Source of the DNA: Litsea cubeba
Taxonomy: Eukaryota > Streptophyta > Magnoliopsida > Laurales > Lauraceae
NCBI GenBank assembly: GCA_012931725.1
Contig: CM022946.1
Span: forward strand, 79,331,906-79,395,905
Length of the DNA stretch: 64,000 nucleotides
Direction: 5' to 3'
Shown: in pieces, positions 32,798 through 46,300 of the stretch
Position numbering within the stretch: position 1 is the stretch's first letter
Layout: each line of letters starts with the position of its first letter
Translations under genes and position numbers: made by a program
Notes under the pieces: model-generated
Told to the model about the DNA's origin: nothing
What the model saw: the letters and a program-made list of their open reading frames with translations, nothing else
Database searches by the model: none

Positions 32798-34609
32798 AGA
32801 TTAGGGTGATGAGGATTTTTCTACAGTATAGTCCCATATGTTTCTCCAAAAGAAACCAGGAAGAAATTGACCGTCGGTTAGCTCCTCGGCTAATGTCGGT
32901 CAGCCGACAGGGCTATGTCGGTCAGCCGGCAGGGTTCTGTCGGTCAGCCGACGCTATAGTATCATAATTTGTGGAAAAATACAGCTCTCTGGAAATGGAG
33001 CCGAGAGTCTGTCGGTTGGCTGTCGGTCGACCGACATGGGGATGTCGGTCAGCCGAAAGCTGACCCACAGAAATTCTGGCTGATTACCGCTTTTTGGAAT
33101 TGGGACCGAACTGGTGTCGGTCACCTGTTGGTTAGCCGACACCTCTGCATCAGAAAACTTCAGAAGTTTGCAGCTCTCTGAAATGGGACCGAGAGCTGTC
33201 GGCTCGTTGTCGGCTGGATGTCGGTCAGCCGACAAGGTGACCAACAGCTGACCGACAGCTGCGAACACATCATTTCTGAAGCATATTTTGAGTCCTTCCT
33301 TCCTCCAAACTTCCCTCATTTCTATACATCAACTCCCTATAATATTTGAGCTAAAGGAACTCCTCCATTCCATCAATCAAACTTCCATTCTTCCATCAAA
33401 TCATCCATAAAATGGATCAAAACCCTTCATCCCATTCATCTCAACCATAAAAGAAAAATCATAAAAATCCACATAAAGATTATTTAAGTTTAACACAAAT
33501 CAAAGTAACATTTCCAAGAAATTACTAAGCAAGAAAACGCATTAGTGAGTGCATTTCAAAGTCAATAAAAGACACGACATAAAACATGGTTTAATAATGA
33601 AAATTCAAGAATATGCACAATGCGATTTAGCATCAAGTAAATCATTTCATCCACTTGCCTTAGGTCCAAGCTAATGCTAATTAAGCCACTAATCACCTCT
33701 CCAAGCTATAAACACCAAATCTACACCAAAAACCCCCAAATACAAGACCCAAAATATCAAAACCAATCAAAACAAAGGGAAAACCTCCAATAATGAAAAT
33801 GGAGTTTCTCTAAGGCCAAAATAAACAAGAATCTAGGAGATAGAAAAAATCTCTTACTTGTAAGGTTCTCAAATGAGCAAGAAGAAATTCGAAGTTGACG
33901 GTTTACTCTAAAAATGGTACCAAGAGAAAGCTCTTGCAAAGGTGAACAACATTAGTGAAGCACTTCTCTTGATTTGGCAAGAGTTTGATGGTGTTAAGAG
34001 ACGAAGAAGACAAGAAGAAGGGAGGCAAACTTGGTTGCTGGAATCTCCTTCTCTTAGCACAGTAATTAGGTCAGAATGGAGAAGATGGGTTCCCTTATAT
34101 ACAAAGAGGAGAGTGGGTCCCACAACTTAAAATATCTCTCGGTCTCGAAACATCGATTTCGGGACCTCAAATGACTTCGACGAAGAAGACAAAGTTGTTC
34201 GACGAAATTTCTAGTTTCCAAAAAGTATATGTTTTGCAAGTTTTGGTGATATTAAAATTGTGTCCAGATTTTGGGTAAAAAGACTGTTTTGCCCTCAAAT
34301 TGAGAAAAGTCTGGTTTCGGGCCCTCGAATGAGAACGAGGTCAACACGAAAGTTGTAGAGAATAATAAGATAAGTCAAACGAGATTAAAAATATAATTTT
34401 TGGAAATCATTATTAAACCCCCAAGCTCACGAAACTCCGTAACAAGAACCCTCAAAGGGTCCCACAAATCAAGAAAGCTCTCAAAATTCTCCAAAGCTAT
34501 TATAAAAGCTATTCTAAACCAAAACTAAATCAAAATCCAGTAAACACACTTAGAGCTAAAGCATGATTTAATTAACACTAAATGGGGTCTCTCGGGTCGG
34601 GGTCTTACG
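32798..34609 (-). mobile_element. Element A 3' LTR, promoter-side part
   Basis: It resumes element A's LTR after the copia. On the minus strand it starts at 34609 with CGTAAGACCCCGACCC (the expected TGT start has changed to CGT). A TATA box GTATATAAG lies at 34094-34102, about 510 bp in. The palindromic cassette is at 32866-33255. The small open frames (32954-33319, 33757-33939, 33908-34130) have no family features. Confidence 0.82.
32866..33255. repeat. GTCGGTCAGCCGAC palindromic cassette in element A LTR
   Basis: At least nine copies or variants of GTCGGTCAGCCGAC, a 5 bp stem with a TCAG loop, or of its half. They are spread over 390 bp with unrelated spacers, about 1.36-1.74 kb from the LTR start (34609). 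In RNA each full copy would form a small hairpin. Confidence 0.8.
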
Positions 34610-34623
34610 TCCTCCACCCCTTA
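34610..34623 (-). promoter_or_regulatory. Element A polypurine tract
   Basis: The minus strand reads AAGGGGTGGAGGA up to the LTR start. It overlaps the pol stop codon TAA (34621-34623), as in many chromoviruses. Confidence 0.75.
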
Positions 34624-36201
34624 GGACATTTGGTCCTCCAAATGAAATAAACTCACCTTCGGCAGTAGGTGCGGGTACTTCTTCTGAACTTGATCCCATA
34701 ATTCCCATGTTGCTTCTTCTGGTCCATGATTCTCCCAAAGCACTTTGACCCACTGAATAGTGCGTGTCCTCAACTCTTGTTCCTTGGTGTCAATAATCTG
34801 CTTAGGCTTCTCAACATACGTAGCATCCTCTCGGATTTCTAACGGCTCATAACGGAGTATATGCAATCTATCGGGGATGTACTTTTTCAACATAGATATA
34901 TGAAAAACATTATGTACGCCGGAGAGTTCAGGTGGTAAGGCTAACCGGTAAGCCACGTCACCAATCTTACTCACAATGTCATACGGTCCAATGTATCTCT
35001 GAGATAACTTACCTTTCTGCCCAAACCTCAATGTTCCACGAGTAGGTGACACTTGCAAGAAGACCTTATCCCCTTCTTTGAACTGCAAGTGCCTTCTGTC
35101 AAAATCTGCATAGCTCTTCTACCTACTCTGAGCCACTTTCAGACGTTCTTGGATCAACTTGACCTTTTCACTTGTCTCACTAACAATAGTCAGACCATAG
35201 AAACTGCGAGTGCCAACTTCTTCCCAACAAACAGGTGTCCTACAGCTTCTGCCATACAAAGCCTCAAAAAGCGCCATTCCAATACTCTAGTGGAAACTGT
35301 TGTTGTATGCAAACTCACACAATGGTAAGGCTTCATCCCACTGAGTCTTAAAATCTAACACACAGGCTCGGAGCATGTCCTCAAGTGTCTGAATTGTCCT
35401 CTCTGACTGACCATCGGTCTGTGGGTGATAGGCTGTGCTGAACTGTAACTTCGTACCCATAGACTTATGCAATGTCTTCCAAAATCTCAAGACGAATCTG
35501 CTGTCTCTATCGGGCGTGATGGAAACTGGTTGTCCATGTCGACTAATAATCTCTGTAACAAACAACTGTGCCAAAGGTAACATATGCATCTTCTTTCCAG
35601 TCTTCATCGGTAGGAAATGAGCTGACTTGGTGAGACGGTCCACTATGACCCAAATGACATCATTGTCCTTACTAGCCCTCGGCAATCCCAAAATAAAGTC
35701 CATCGTAATGTGCTCCCATTTCCATTCTAGAATCTCTAATGGTCGTAGCAACCCTGGAGGCTTCTGATGTTCTGCCTTGATCAACTGACATGTCATACAT
35801 CGAGAGATGAAAGCTGCTATCTCTCTCTTAATGTTGTTCCACCAAAATCTGCCCTTCAAGTTCTGGTACATCTTCGTGCTGCCCGGATGCATGGAATACT
35901 TGGTATTGTGAGCCTCTGTCATGATATCATTCCTTAAGTCCTCCAAGTTAGGTACACATAGATGGTCTCGGTAGTACAAAACTCCATCCACAATACGAAA
36001 GTCTAGACGATCTACTATACGTACTGAAATCTTGGCCAACTCTGGATCTTGTAGCTAATTCTCTTTGATCTTCTAAATGAATGAAGGTTCTGATACTGAC
36101 ATGTTTGCTAACATAACGCCCTTCCTTAGAGGCTGAAAATCTACTCCCAACTCCTCGAACTGCTGAAAAACATAACCTCCCTGAAGACTTGTCATGCTAA
36201 T
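34621..36201 (-). pseudogene. Element A integrase with C-terminal chromodomain (frameshifted)
   Basis: The minus-strand frame 36039-35287 carries the zinc region (ending MTCQLIKAEHQ) and the core with ITMDFI, TPDRDSRF and YHPQTDGQSERT, the D-D-E segments. It ends in a stop after EFAYNNSFH. A later frame, 35088-34621, holds GDKVFLQVSP, VFHISMLKKY and the C-terminal chromodomain region VKVLWENHGPEEATWE. The stretch between (about 35089-35286) and the piece upstream of 36039 are shifted. The chromodomain defines the chromovirus clade and in related elements directs insertion to marked chromatin. Confidence 0.88.
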
Positions 36202-37406
36202 TTACTTCCTGCTCAAGGCATCTGCAACTACATTCGCTTTCCCCGAGTGATACTTGATTGGAAAATCATAGTCCTTGATATATTCCATCCATCTTCTCTG
36301 CCTCATGTTCAACTCCTTCTGAGAAAACAAGTACTGTAGACTACGGTGGTCGGAGTGAACCTCAAACTTTTCTCCATATAGATAGTGTCTCCACATATTC
36401 AATGCCAAAACAACCACTGCTAACTCAAGATCATGTGTTGCATAGTTCTTCTCATGATCTTTCAACTGCCGGGATCCATATGAAACTACTTTCCCATCTT
36501 GCATCAAAACACATCCAAGTCCAATGTTCGAAGCATCGGTAAAAATGGTGAAACCGCTGCTTCCAGACGGCAAAGTAAGGACTGGAGCTGTAGTCAATCT
36601 CTTTTTCAGCTCTTGGAAGCTAGCTTCGCACTTGTCTGTCGAAACATAAGGTGCATTCTTCCTTGTCAACTTCATCAAAGGTGACGCAATTGACGAAAAT
36701 CCTCGCAAACCTATGGTAATACCCTGCTAATCCAAGAAAACTCCTGATCTCTGATGCATTTTTGGGTCTTTCCCAATTCATGACTGTTTCAATCTTGGAC
36801 GGGTCCACTGACAATCCTTCCTTAGAGATAATATGTCCCAAAAATGTGACTTGGTCCAACAAAAATTCACACTTACTGAGTTTTGTAAACAACTGGTTCT
36901 CTCTCAAAAGCGGGAGTGCTACCCTCAAATGTTCTTCGTGCTCTTCTTTGGTCTTGCAACACACCAAAATATCATCAATAAATACCACTGTAAATTGATC
37001 CAGATACTCTGCAAATATCTTGTTCATCAATGCCATGAACACCGCCGGTGCATTTGTCAAACCGAATGGCATCACTAGAAACTCATAGTGTCTATATCTT
37101 GTCCGAAAGGCTGTCTTCAGTACATTTGAATCTCTGACTCTCAAATAATGGTAGCCGGACCTCAAGTCAATCTTCGAAAAGTAAGCAGCTCCTTGTAACT
37201 GATCAAATAATTCATCTATCCTTGGCAATGGATACTTGTTCTTGATGGTCACTTGGTTCAATCTCCGGCAGTTAATACACATTCTCATGGAACCATCTTT
37301 CTTCTTCACAAAAAACACCGGTGCTCCCCACGGTGAAATACTCGGTCTCACAAAACCTTTGTCCAACAATTCTTGCAACTGAGTCTTCAATTCTCCCAAT
37401 TCTGCC
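36202..37406 (-). pseudogene. Element A reverse transcriptase and RNase H (interrupted and frameshifted)
   Basis: Minus strand 37399-36620 is RT, with FVRPSISPWGAPVFFV, MPFGLTNAP and FIDD (about 36977-36988). It then reads IRSFLGLAGYYHRF. A frame change lies near 36700. Frame 36708-36202 is RNase H, with FTDASN, THDLELAVV and HSDHRSLQYL, ending ADALSRK at a stop. The N-terminal side is cut by element B at 37407. The linker that precedes RT continues at 47251 on the other side of element B. Confidence 0.88.
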
Positions 37407-39448
37407 TGTCACGCCCCGAAACCGGGACCTGCAGCGAACCGATCTCGGGGTGCAAAATTTTGGAATAATTTGAAACTTTTTGTATAGTTCCCAAGATCCG
37501 CGTGAATGAGGATAATCACATCCCAACACAATCAGAGTATATTTTTCGCGGAAGCTAACCATGGTGTTACGACTCGGAATCCGTGGCCATCGGGTTCCGT
37601 GTCGCACGCAACCAATATCACAAAGCCATCAAATAGGCAGACTGGCATAAATCATATATCAAAGCACACTGAGCTGGTAGTAACAAGACTAATTAATTCC
37701 CACATGTTCAGATTATAATTAACAAAAGTCTTAATTACAAACCCGAGAAAAAGGCTACAAAGCCATACAAAAATAACCAACTAGTGTCATACTACCCCAA
37801 ATGTTAGATACGAACTCCGGTGCCAAACTTGACATCTGGATGATATCAGTGGGCAGCCTCTCACGTCAGACCGGCGGTCCCACCGCCTCCTCAGATCAAC
37901 ACCTAAAAACAGAAAGAGAAGAAACTGGCACCAAACAAAAAGGGTCAGACACGACGGTCTGGCAAGCAAATAAACAAATAATATGAAACAAAAGAACATA
38001 CATAAAACCTGATGAAATCATCGTAAAACCGAATAAAGAGTCTAGACAATAATGACAATAAAGTATGTTAAAACGGTCGAAAGTCCGAACATAAATATCG
38101 AGACAAATAAACGAACAGTCTCTAAAGCATAAATATCTCGAAAAGATAACCACCTAAGCGAAGCATTTAATAATTGGAAGTACATTTAAGACTGAACAGT
38201 AGAAACAATACGATAAAGGTCGATATCGTAAACATTAAACAAATCAAAGCATAAAAAGCATAACCGACAAGAATCATAAACTAAAGTAATATGCAGATAA
38301 AACCTAGGCGACCACAAATAGCTAAATCCTCCTATTACCGAAGTAATAAGAGCAGACAGAGCGTAGCCACTGAACGTGGTACTAAACAGAGGATCAGAAC
38401 CGTAGCCATACAAATGGGACCGGCAGATCAAAAGTATCAGAACCGTAGCCATACAAATGGGACCGGCAGATAGTTACCGTTGCCATGGTCGGTACAGACA
38501 GAATCCAAGCTGCAGCTGGCGGACAGAGTAAAGATCCCAAGCCGGGTGATCAGCCCGACAAGGTGACCTAAGCCTAGTGGTGCCTTTAGTTTTCAAAACT
38601 CGAACGGATACAAATCTAACATAATACTAATCCCTTTGGCTCAGGGGCTCGCACCACATAGCTCTGGCCCCGTCTTGCCTCGGGGTTTTGTTTTCGGAAT
38701 CATAGCCTCTTTGGCTCATGGGCTCGCACCACATAGCTCTGGCCCCGTCTTGCCTCGAGGTTTTTATTTTCAAATACTAGTCTTATCAAAACAATAGTCT
38801 CATCGAAGAAATCCCGAATGTGACAAACATACTCCAAATCTCTTTTCAAATCGAATCGGAGAAAACGTACGAATTTCGATGGTGAACCGTTCAAATACGC
38901 GTCAAGGTGATTTGTATAAAATCATACGATCAACCCTTTCGAACATGGGAAGAAACATGATTTTATAACAAATCATCGATGCTATTTAAATTAGTTCACC
39001 AAAGAAAACAAATACAAATACAAATACATTTTTCTGACTTGAAATGGAAAGGACAGTGGAGAATGACTTAATGACTTACCAAGGAACCATCTCAATGCAC
39101 ATTTAACCTTTAAACATTGATTAATAAAGAATTGTTTGATGCCAATGAAAATCCATAATGTTTAAATGATAAAGTGCGCATTGAGACTCAAACGATTCCC
39201 GGGTAATTTCACATACACTCATTCTCACATCATTCCCATTTCACAAATTTCCAAGTAATACAAGTAGTCCAAAATCTCTTTAAAACAGGCCCATAGTTGG
39301 CCTCAATCCGAGTCCAAAATAATCCTTAATAACAATCCAAAACCAACCTTAACCAAGCCCACAAAACAAGTTTTAAAACGGTCCAAAACTAATCCTCGAA
39401 TGGCCCACAAAGTATATCTTAAAACAGCCCTTGAAAACTAACTTTGAA

Positions 39449-39660
39449 TGGCCCACAAAACTGATTTTTAGAACAACCCAAACTAGACCTTTAGTGGCCC
39501 ACAAAACTGATTTTTAAAACAACCCAAACTAGACCTTTAGTGGCCCACCAAACTGATTTTTAAAACAACCCAAACTAACCTGAACAGGCCCACAAAACAG
39601 ATTTTTAAACACAGCCCAAAACTAACCTGAACAGGCCCAAAAACAGGTCTTAAAACAGTC
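39449..39660. repeat. 46 bp-period repeat in element B LTR
   Basis: Units start GGCCCACAAAACTGATTTTT at about 39450, 39496 and 39542, with a more diverged unit at about 39585. More loosely related GGCCC/CAGG words continue to about 39800. The right LTR has the same array at about 45435-45645. Confidence 0.8.
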
Positions 39661-39826
39661 CAATATCAGGCCCTGAAATGGCCCAATATCAGGTCTTGAA
39701 ATGGCCCAAAAATAGGTTGGGAATTGGCCTAAAAACATGCTGGAACAGGGCCTTAAACAGGCTGAAAACAGGCCTCAAAACAGGGCCTTAAACAGCCCAG
39801 AAATTGGGCCAGAAACAGCCCATTCC

Positions 39827-39880
39827 AGAAGCCTGGCTCGCTATAGCGAGCCCAAGCTCGCTATAGCGAGCTGGGCTTCT
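39827..39880. repeat. Palindromic cassette in element B LTR (left copy)
   Basis: Two perfect 16 bp palindromes GCTCGCTATAGCGAGC (39836-39851 and 39856-39871), enclosed by the inverted pair AGAAGCC (39827-39833) and GGCTTCT (39874-39880). The cassette lies about 1.39-1.42 kb from the LTR start at 41259. The right copy at 45811-45864 is identical. Confidence 0.9.
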
Positions 39881-40760
39881 GTCCAGGCCGTGCAGGGAGG
39901 GTTTTCTCCCCTTTTTCTCCATCTTTTTCCATCCTTTTTTATCCTTTTTCATTCCCAATCTTTCATACAAATTTCCAACATCAATTGAGCCCTTTCTTGA
40001 CCTCTTCATCTCATCAAATCACCAACCACAATCAAACCAATTAATCCAAACACCCTACTTTGAAATCAAAGTCTTCTTCCTTGGCTTTGAACCCAAACAC
40101 TTAACATAAAAACTAACTTTCAAAATGATCCAAGTGAAAACAAACTTTCAATACATTGTAAAACAATGACATAAGAGGAAATCAAGCAAAACATTACTCC
40201 ATTTGTCCAAAACAAATCTATGAAGCATAAAAAGATTTAAAGCCTAGCATGAAACAACATGATATGAACAAAATACATGCAACCATCATATTAATTGGAA
40301 ATCCACTTGCCTCAAGCCTCAGTGAAGGCTAAGATGCTCTCCAAACCATGCTCTAGGGTCTCAAGCTCCCAAAATCACAAAACCCCCAAATAGCTCATGG
40401 AAAAACCCTAAAAATCCAATCCATTGTAAACCTCCATGAAAACCCATTGCATAAATGACAAAACCCTTCAAAATGGTTTGGAAAACAAAGATTTGGAGAA
40501 GGAAATCCATTGCTCACCTTATAAAAGCTCAACCCAAGAAGAAGTGCATGGAAAGGTGGTCTCTCCTAGCTCAAAACTCTTGCAAAAGACATCTATGGAA
40601 AGCTTGGAGAGAGGAGAAGAAAATGGGAAGCTCAAATCTCCCTTTAGCATCAAGGGACAAGAGATGCATGAGGAGAGAGAAAGGGGGCTGGGAGAAACCC
40701 TAACCCCTCTCTTGTTGCAGGAAATGAGAGAATGGGAGAAGAGAAGAGAGACCCAATGGC

Positions 40761-40766
40761 TTTATA
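40761..40766 (-). promoter_or_regulatory. Element B LTR TATA box
   Basis: The minus strand reads GCCTTTATAAAGCC, about 495 bp into the LTR. The right LTR has it at 46746-46751. Its distance from the LTR start is nearly equal to that of element A's TATA. Confidence 0.6.
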
Positions 40767-41259
40767 AAGGCTAAATGGGCTGGGCCCCATGGGCCCCAAA
40801 CTTCACAAGGCCGAAGCTAACATTTGCGGGTCCCGAACGAAAACGACGAAGAAGACAAAAATGATCGGCGAAATATCTACTTTCCAAAAAGTATATTTTC
40901 CCCAATTTCTGAAATTTTCGAAATTCATGGACAGATTTAGTGAAAATGTCATTTTTGCCCATTTTTCCTCGAAAAACGTGATTTCTGAGTATCAAATCGA
41001 AATGATCAAAACATGAAAGTTGTTAAACCTCATAAAATAAGTCGAAATACACCAAATCCAGAATTTTTAGAAATCCGAAGTAATTTCCCATAAAGATACA
41101 AATCATAAAGGCCGGGTCAAACCAAAGTCAACGGTCTTCAAGGCTATGGAAAAACCCAACCAAACTCGAAAACAAGGTCAACTGAATCAAATCTCACTTA
41201 ACAAGCTAAACCACGATTAAAACAATGCTAAACAAAAGGACTGGGGTCGGGATCTTACA

Positions 41260-41273
41260 TCCTCCCCCCCTTA
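41260..41273 (-). promoter_or_regulatory. Element B polypurine tract
   Basis: The minus strand reads CTAAGGGGGGGAGGA next to the LTR start TGTAAGATCC. Confidence 0.85.
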
Positions 41274-43375
41274 GAATCCATTTGGTCCTCCAAATGGCTT
41301 AAACCAAATCGAAATCCAAAGCCCCAAAAGACAAACGAAAACACTGACACCCTATGCTAGACCTCGGCAACTGAGAGACCTCCTCTTAACACAGCTGACG
41401 GTGAGATGCACGGTCGACCACATTCCGATTCGGTTGAAGGCTTCACACTATTCCACATTTCTGCTCAAAACATACTTCTCTGACTAAACTGGTGCCCAAC
41501 ACTCCTAAGTACCCTCGGTGTCATCTGTAGTTCCTGCACTGGATCGATTCTTTTGCTTATCTCGTCAGCGACTGTCGGTCCAAAGAACTGTAAGTCCTGC
41601 CTCTTTCGAAAACTTTGGAATCATGTGCCTTAAATCCTTCAAAACTGTACATGGTGCTCTTGATGCTTGTACGAAGATGTGATCGTAGACATGTTTTTCC
41701 CTAAAATAATTTCCACTTCAAAATTCCTGGAATTCCATACGCCTACTTACACTGTACCATTCAGATTCATGCTTCCAAGAACATCGTCAATCCCTGAAGA
41801 ACTGAAACTTTCAATCCAAGTCTTGAATGATGTTGATTCTCCCGTAGATCCAAGTTTGTCCTCAACTGAACTAATACACATCCGGACATCCATCAACCCT
41901 TCAATTCACATACGACCAAACTCCAGCCATAGGCTAATACCACTCACTCCATTCGATGCAAAACAACCCTTAAAATCTTAAACATAGGGACTAAAATAAT
42001 TACTTAGTTAAATCTCATCATTTTAAAACATAATAGAAATTGAACTTCCAAATTATCAAATAAAACTTAATAAAGAAGGTTTATCAAAGTTTGAACATGA
42101 AACAACATTATTCGTTTTGAAATTCACATTTTCATAACTCAACAAATCATTGAAATACTCAACAATCTCGAATTAGGATTTCAAAAATAATTCAAATTCA
42201 TGTAGGATGACCATACCTTAAGTTTTATTGAAATCCATTTCCAACGAGACATGTACAAAATTTTAAAATCGTCAAGGTTTTGAAATGTAAGTGTCAACAT
42301 TTAAGAGAATTAAAACAAAAGCGAAATTCTAAGGTCATTGTAGAATAATATCTTAAGAAGATTAAACATAAATCCGAAACACAAATCCTTATGAAAACAA
42401 AGATCATGCGACTCATGAAAAGAGTATAATAACATAGTTTTTAATTCAAAATAAGCCTCAAAGAAGAAATATAAATCCATTTTTTAAAACACCACAAGGA
42501 TAAATCATAGATATTAATGAAAACATAACAAAGATGAAAATGTCAAGAAAATCATTTTAAATAAGGAATGGACATCCAAATTACTGAGGTACTCCCTTGC
42601 ATCTGCACGCTGTCCAATCCAATACCTTAAAAGTCGGTGAAATCCATAAGGTTTCCTCTACTGCCAAAAGTTATCTTGACTACAACTAGCCATCCACTTG
42701 GTATCCCTACTGAACCAACTACACTGGCTACGCTACGAGTTACCAAAATTCTCAACCAAAACCATGACCATGCTCGTCGAATCCGGGGAAATCCCTGAGT
42801 TTCTTGCACCGCTCCAAATCTTACTAACTAAGGTCACTTCTCCCTTCATAAAAATTGCCAACTAATGTGTCTCCTGCAGTCCTTCATCTTGGAAAGATGG
42901 TCTGAGTTCCCCCAAAATTCCACATTTACTCACCTTGGTACGCTGCATGACGATCCTTGATTAGCTGAAAGGGGATCTTCAACTACTGCTCGAGTCCAAC
43001 TCTGACGGGCAATTGCACAAATCTTCTCTCAATAACCACATTGAAGATGCTGAAGGCTGAAAGTCTGCTGATGTTCTCCGGAAACAACATACTGAATCCA
43101 CGAGGTTCTCAGTCTCCGACACAAACAAAGATAAAAGACACCGAACAAGAGCATGGAGATTTTAAATTCTCCACCACTAAAAAGGAAATTTGGTCATCCA
43201 AATCTCCTAACAACACGAACTAAAAGGAAAGACAAGCAAAATCTCCCGAACTGAAAGAAAAGCCGACTCAAATCCAACGAAACAAAGACACGAGAAAACA
43301 AATCGACACAATCTAACGAATCCTCACCACACGTCTTAATGTCTCTAGAGTATTTTATTTCCTAGAAACTAACCA
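41274..43375 (-). other. Element B internal region, non-coding
   Basis: About 2.1 kb in which I see no gag, protease, RT or integrase motif on either strand. The longest open frames (104 codons at 41667-41981; 60 codons at 42627-42809, minus, and at 43041-43223) have no family features. It is AT-rich and may be captured or strongly decayed sequence. Confidence 0.7.
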
Positions 43376-43387
43376 GCTCTGATACCA
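43376..43387 (-). promoter_or_regulatory. Element B primer-binding site
   Basis: The minus strand reads TGGTATCAGAGC, four bases from the 5' LTR end at 43392. It is complementary to initiator tRNA-Met. Confidence 0.9.
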
Positions 43388-43391
43388 AACC

Positions 43392-46300
43392 TGTCACGCC
43401 CCGAAACCGGGACCTGCAGCGAACCGATCTCGGGGTGCGAAATTTTGGAATAATTTGAAACTTTTTGTATAGTTCCCAAGATCCGCGTGAATGAGGATAA
43501 TCACATCCCAACACAATCAGAGTATATTTTTCGCGGAAGCTAACCATGGTGTTACGACTCGGAATCCGTGGCCATCGGGTTCCGTGTCGCACGCAACCAA
43601 TATCACAAAGCCATCAAATAGGCAGACTGGCATAAATCATATATCAAAGCACACTGAGCTGGTAGTAACAAGACTAATTAATTCCCACATGTTCAGATTA
43701 TAATTAACAAAAGTCTTAATTACAAACCCGAGAAAAAGGCTACAAAGCCATACAAAAATAACCAACTAGTGTCATACTACCCCAAATGTTAGATACGAAC
43801 TCCGGTGCCAAACTTGACATCTGGATGATATCAGTGGGCAGCCTCTCACGTCAGACCGGCGGTCCCACCGCCTCCTAAGATCAACACCTAAAAACAGAAA
43901 GAGAAGAAACTGGCACCAAACAAAAAGGGTCAGACACGACGGTCTGGCAAGCAAATAAACAAATAATATGAAACAAAAGAACATACATAAAACCTGATGA
44001 AATCATCGTAAAACCGAATAAAGAGTCTAGACAATAATGACAATAAAGTATGTTAAAACGGTCGAAAGTCCGAACATAAATATCGAGACAAATAAACGAA
44101 CAGTCTCTAAAGCATAAATATCTCGAAAAGATAACCACCTAAGCGAAGCATTTAATAATTGGAAGTACATTTAAGACTGAACAGTAGAAACAATACGATA
44201 AAGGTCGATATCGTAAACATTAAACAAATCAAAGCATAAAAAGCATAACCGACAAGAATCATAAACTAAAGTAATATGCAGATAAAACCTAGGCGACCAC
44301 AAATAGCTAAATCCTCCTATTACCGAAGTAATAAGAGCAGACAGAGCGTAGCCACTGAACGTGGTACTAAACAGAGGATCAGAACCGTAGCCATACAAAT
44401 GGGACCGGCAGATCAAAAGTATCAGAACCGTAGCCATACAAATGGGACCGGCAGATAGTTACCGTTGCCATGGTCGGTACAGACAGAATCCAAGCTGCAG
44501 CTGGCGGACAGAGTAAAGATCCCAAGCCGGGTGATCAGCCCGACAAGGTGACCTAAGCCTAGTGGTGCCTTTAGTTTTCAAAACTCGAACGGATACAAAT
44601 CTAACATAATACTAATCCCTTTGGCTCAGGGGCTCGCACCACATAGCTCTGGCCCCGTCTTGCCTCGGGGTTTTGTTTTCGGAATCATAGCCTCTTTGGC
44701 TCATGGGCTCGCACCACATAGCTCTGGCCCCGTCTTGCCTCGAGGTTTTTATTTTCAATTACGAGTCTCATCAAAACAATAATCTCATCGAAGAAATCCC
44801 GAATGTGACAAACATACTCCAAATCTCTTTTCAAATCGAATCGGAGAAAACATACGAATTTCGATGGTGAACCGTTCAAATACGCGTCAAGGTGATTTGT
44901 ATAAAATCATACGATCAACCCTTTCGAACATGGGAAGAAACATGATTTTATAACAAATCATCGATGCTATTTAAATTAGTTCACCAAAGAAAACAAATAC
45001 AAATACAAATACATTTTTCTGACTTGAAATGGAAAGGACAGTGGAGAATGACTTAATGACTTACCAAGGAACCATCTCAATGCACATTTAACCTTTAAAC
45101 ATTGATTAATAAAGAATTGTTTGATGCCAATGAAAATCCATAATGTTTAAATGATAAAGTGCGCATTGAGACTCAAACGATTCCCGGGTAATTTCACATA
45201 CACTCATTCTCACATCATTCCCATTTCACAAATTTCCAAGTAATACAAGTAGTCCAAAATCTCTTTAAAACAGGCCCATAGTTGGCCTCAATCCGAGTCC
45301 AAAATAATCCTTAATAACAATCCAAAACCAACCTTAACCAAGCCCACAAAACAAGTTTTAAAACGGTCCAAAACTAATCCTCGAATGGCCCACAAAGTAT
45401 ATCTTAAACAGCCCTTGAAAACTAACTTTGAATGGCCCACAAAACTGATTTTTAGAACAACCCAAACTAGACCTTTAGTGGCCCACAAAACTGATTTTTA
45501 AAACAACCCAAACTAGACCTTTAGTGGCCCACCAAACTGATTTTTAAAACAACCCAAACTAACCTGAACAGGCCCACAAAACAGATTTTTAAACACAGCC
45601 CAAAACTAACCTGAACAGGCCCAAAAACAGGTCTTAAAACAGTCCAATATCAGGCCCTGAAATGGCCCAATATCAGGTCTTGAAATGGCCCAAAAATAGG
45701 TTGGGAATTGGCCTAAAAACATGCTGGAACAGGGCCTTAAACAGGCTGAAAACAGGCCTCAAAACAGGGCCTTAAACAGCCCAGAAATTGGGCCAGAAAC
45801 AGCCCATTCCAGAAGCCTGGCTCGCTATAGCGAGCCCAAGCTCGCTATAGCGAGCTGGGCTTCTGTCCAGGCCGTGCAGGGAGGGTTTTCTCCCCTTTTT
45901 TTCCATCTTTTTCCATCCTTTTTGATCCTTTTTCATTCCCAATCTTTCATACAAATTTCCAACATCAATTGAGCCCTTTCTTGACCTCTTCATCTCATCA
46001 AATCACCAACCACAATCAAACCAATTAATCCAAACACCCTACTTTGAAATCAAAGTCTTCTTCCTTGGCTTTGAACCCAAACACTTAACATAAAAACTAA
46101 CTTTCAAAATGATCCAAGTGAAAACAAACTTTCAATACATTGTAAAACAATGACATAAGAGGAAATCAAGCAAAACATTACTCCATTTGTCCAAAACAAA
46201 TCTATGAAGCATAAAAAGATTTAAAGCCTAGCATGAAACAACATGATATGAACAAAATACATGCAACCATCATATTAATTGGAAATCCACTTGCCTCAAG

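Larger units (their letters stand above)
37407..41259 (-). mobile_element. Element B 3' LTR
   Basis: Left copy. It contains a 46 bp-period repeat (about 39449-39660), a palindromic cassette (39827-39880) and a TATA box (40761-40766, minus). A duplicated phrase near 38389-38470 (CAGAACCGTAGCCATACAAA) and two CTCGCACCACATAGCTCTGG phrases (about 38648 and 38722) are also present. The open frames here are repeated in the other LTR and are not genes. Confidence 0.92.

Noticed and set aside
39836..39871. Palindromes as intrinsic transcription terminators
   Set aside because: No U-tract follows, and bacterial-type terminators do not apply here.
41667..41981. A 104-codon frame inside element B as a real gene
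   Set aside because: No recognisable motif, on the opposite strand from the element, in AT-rich decayed sequence.
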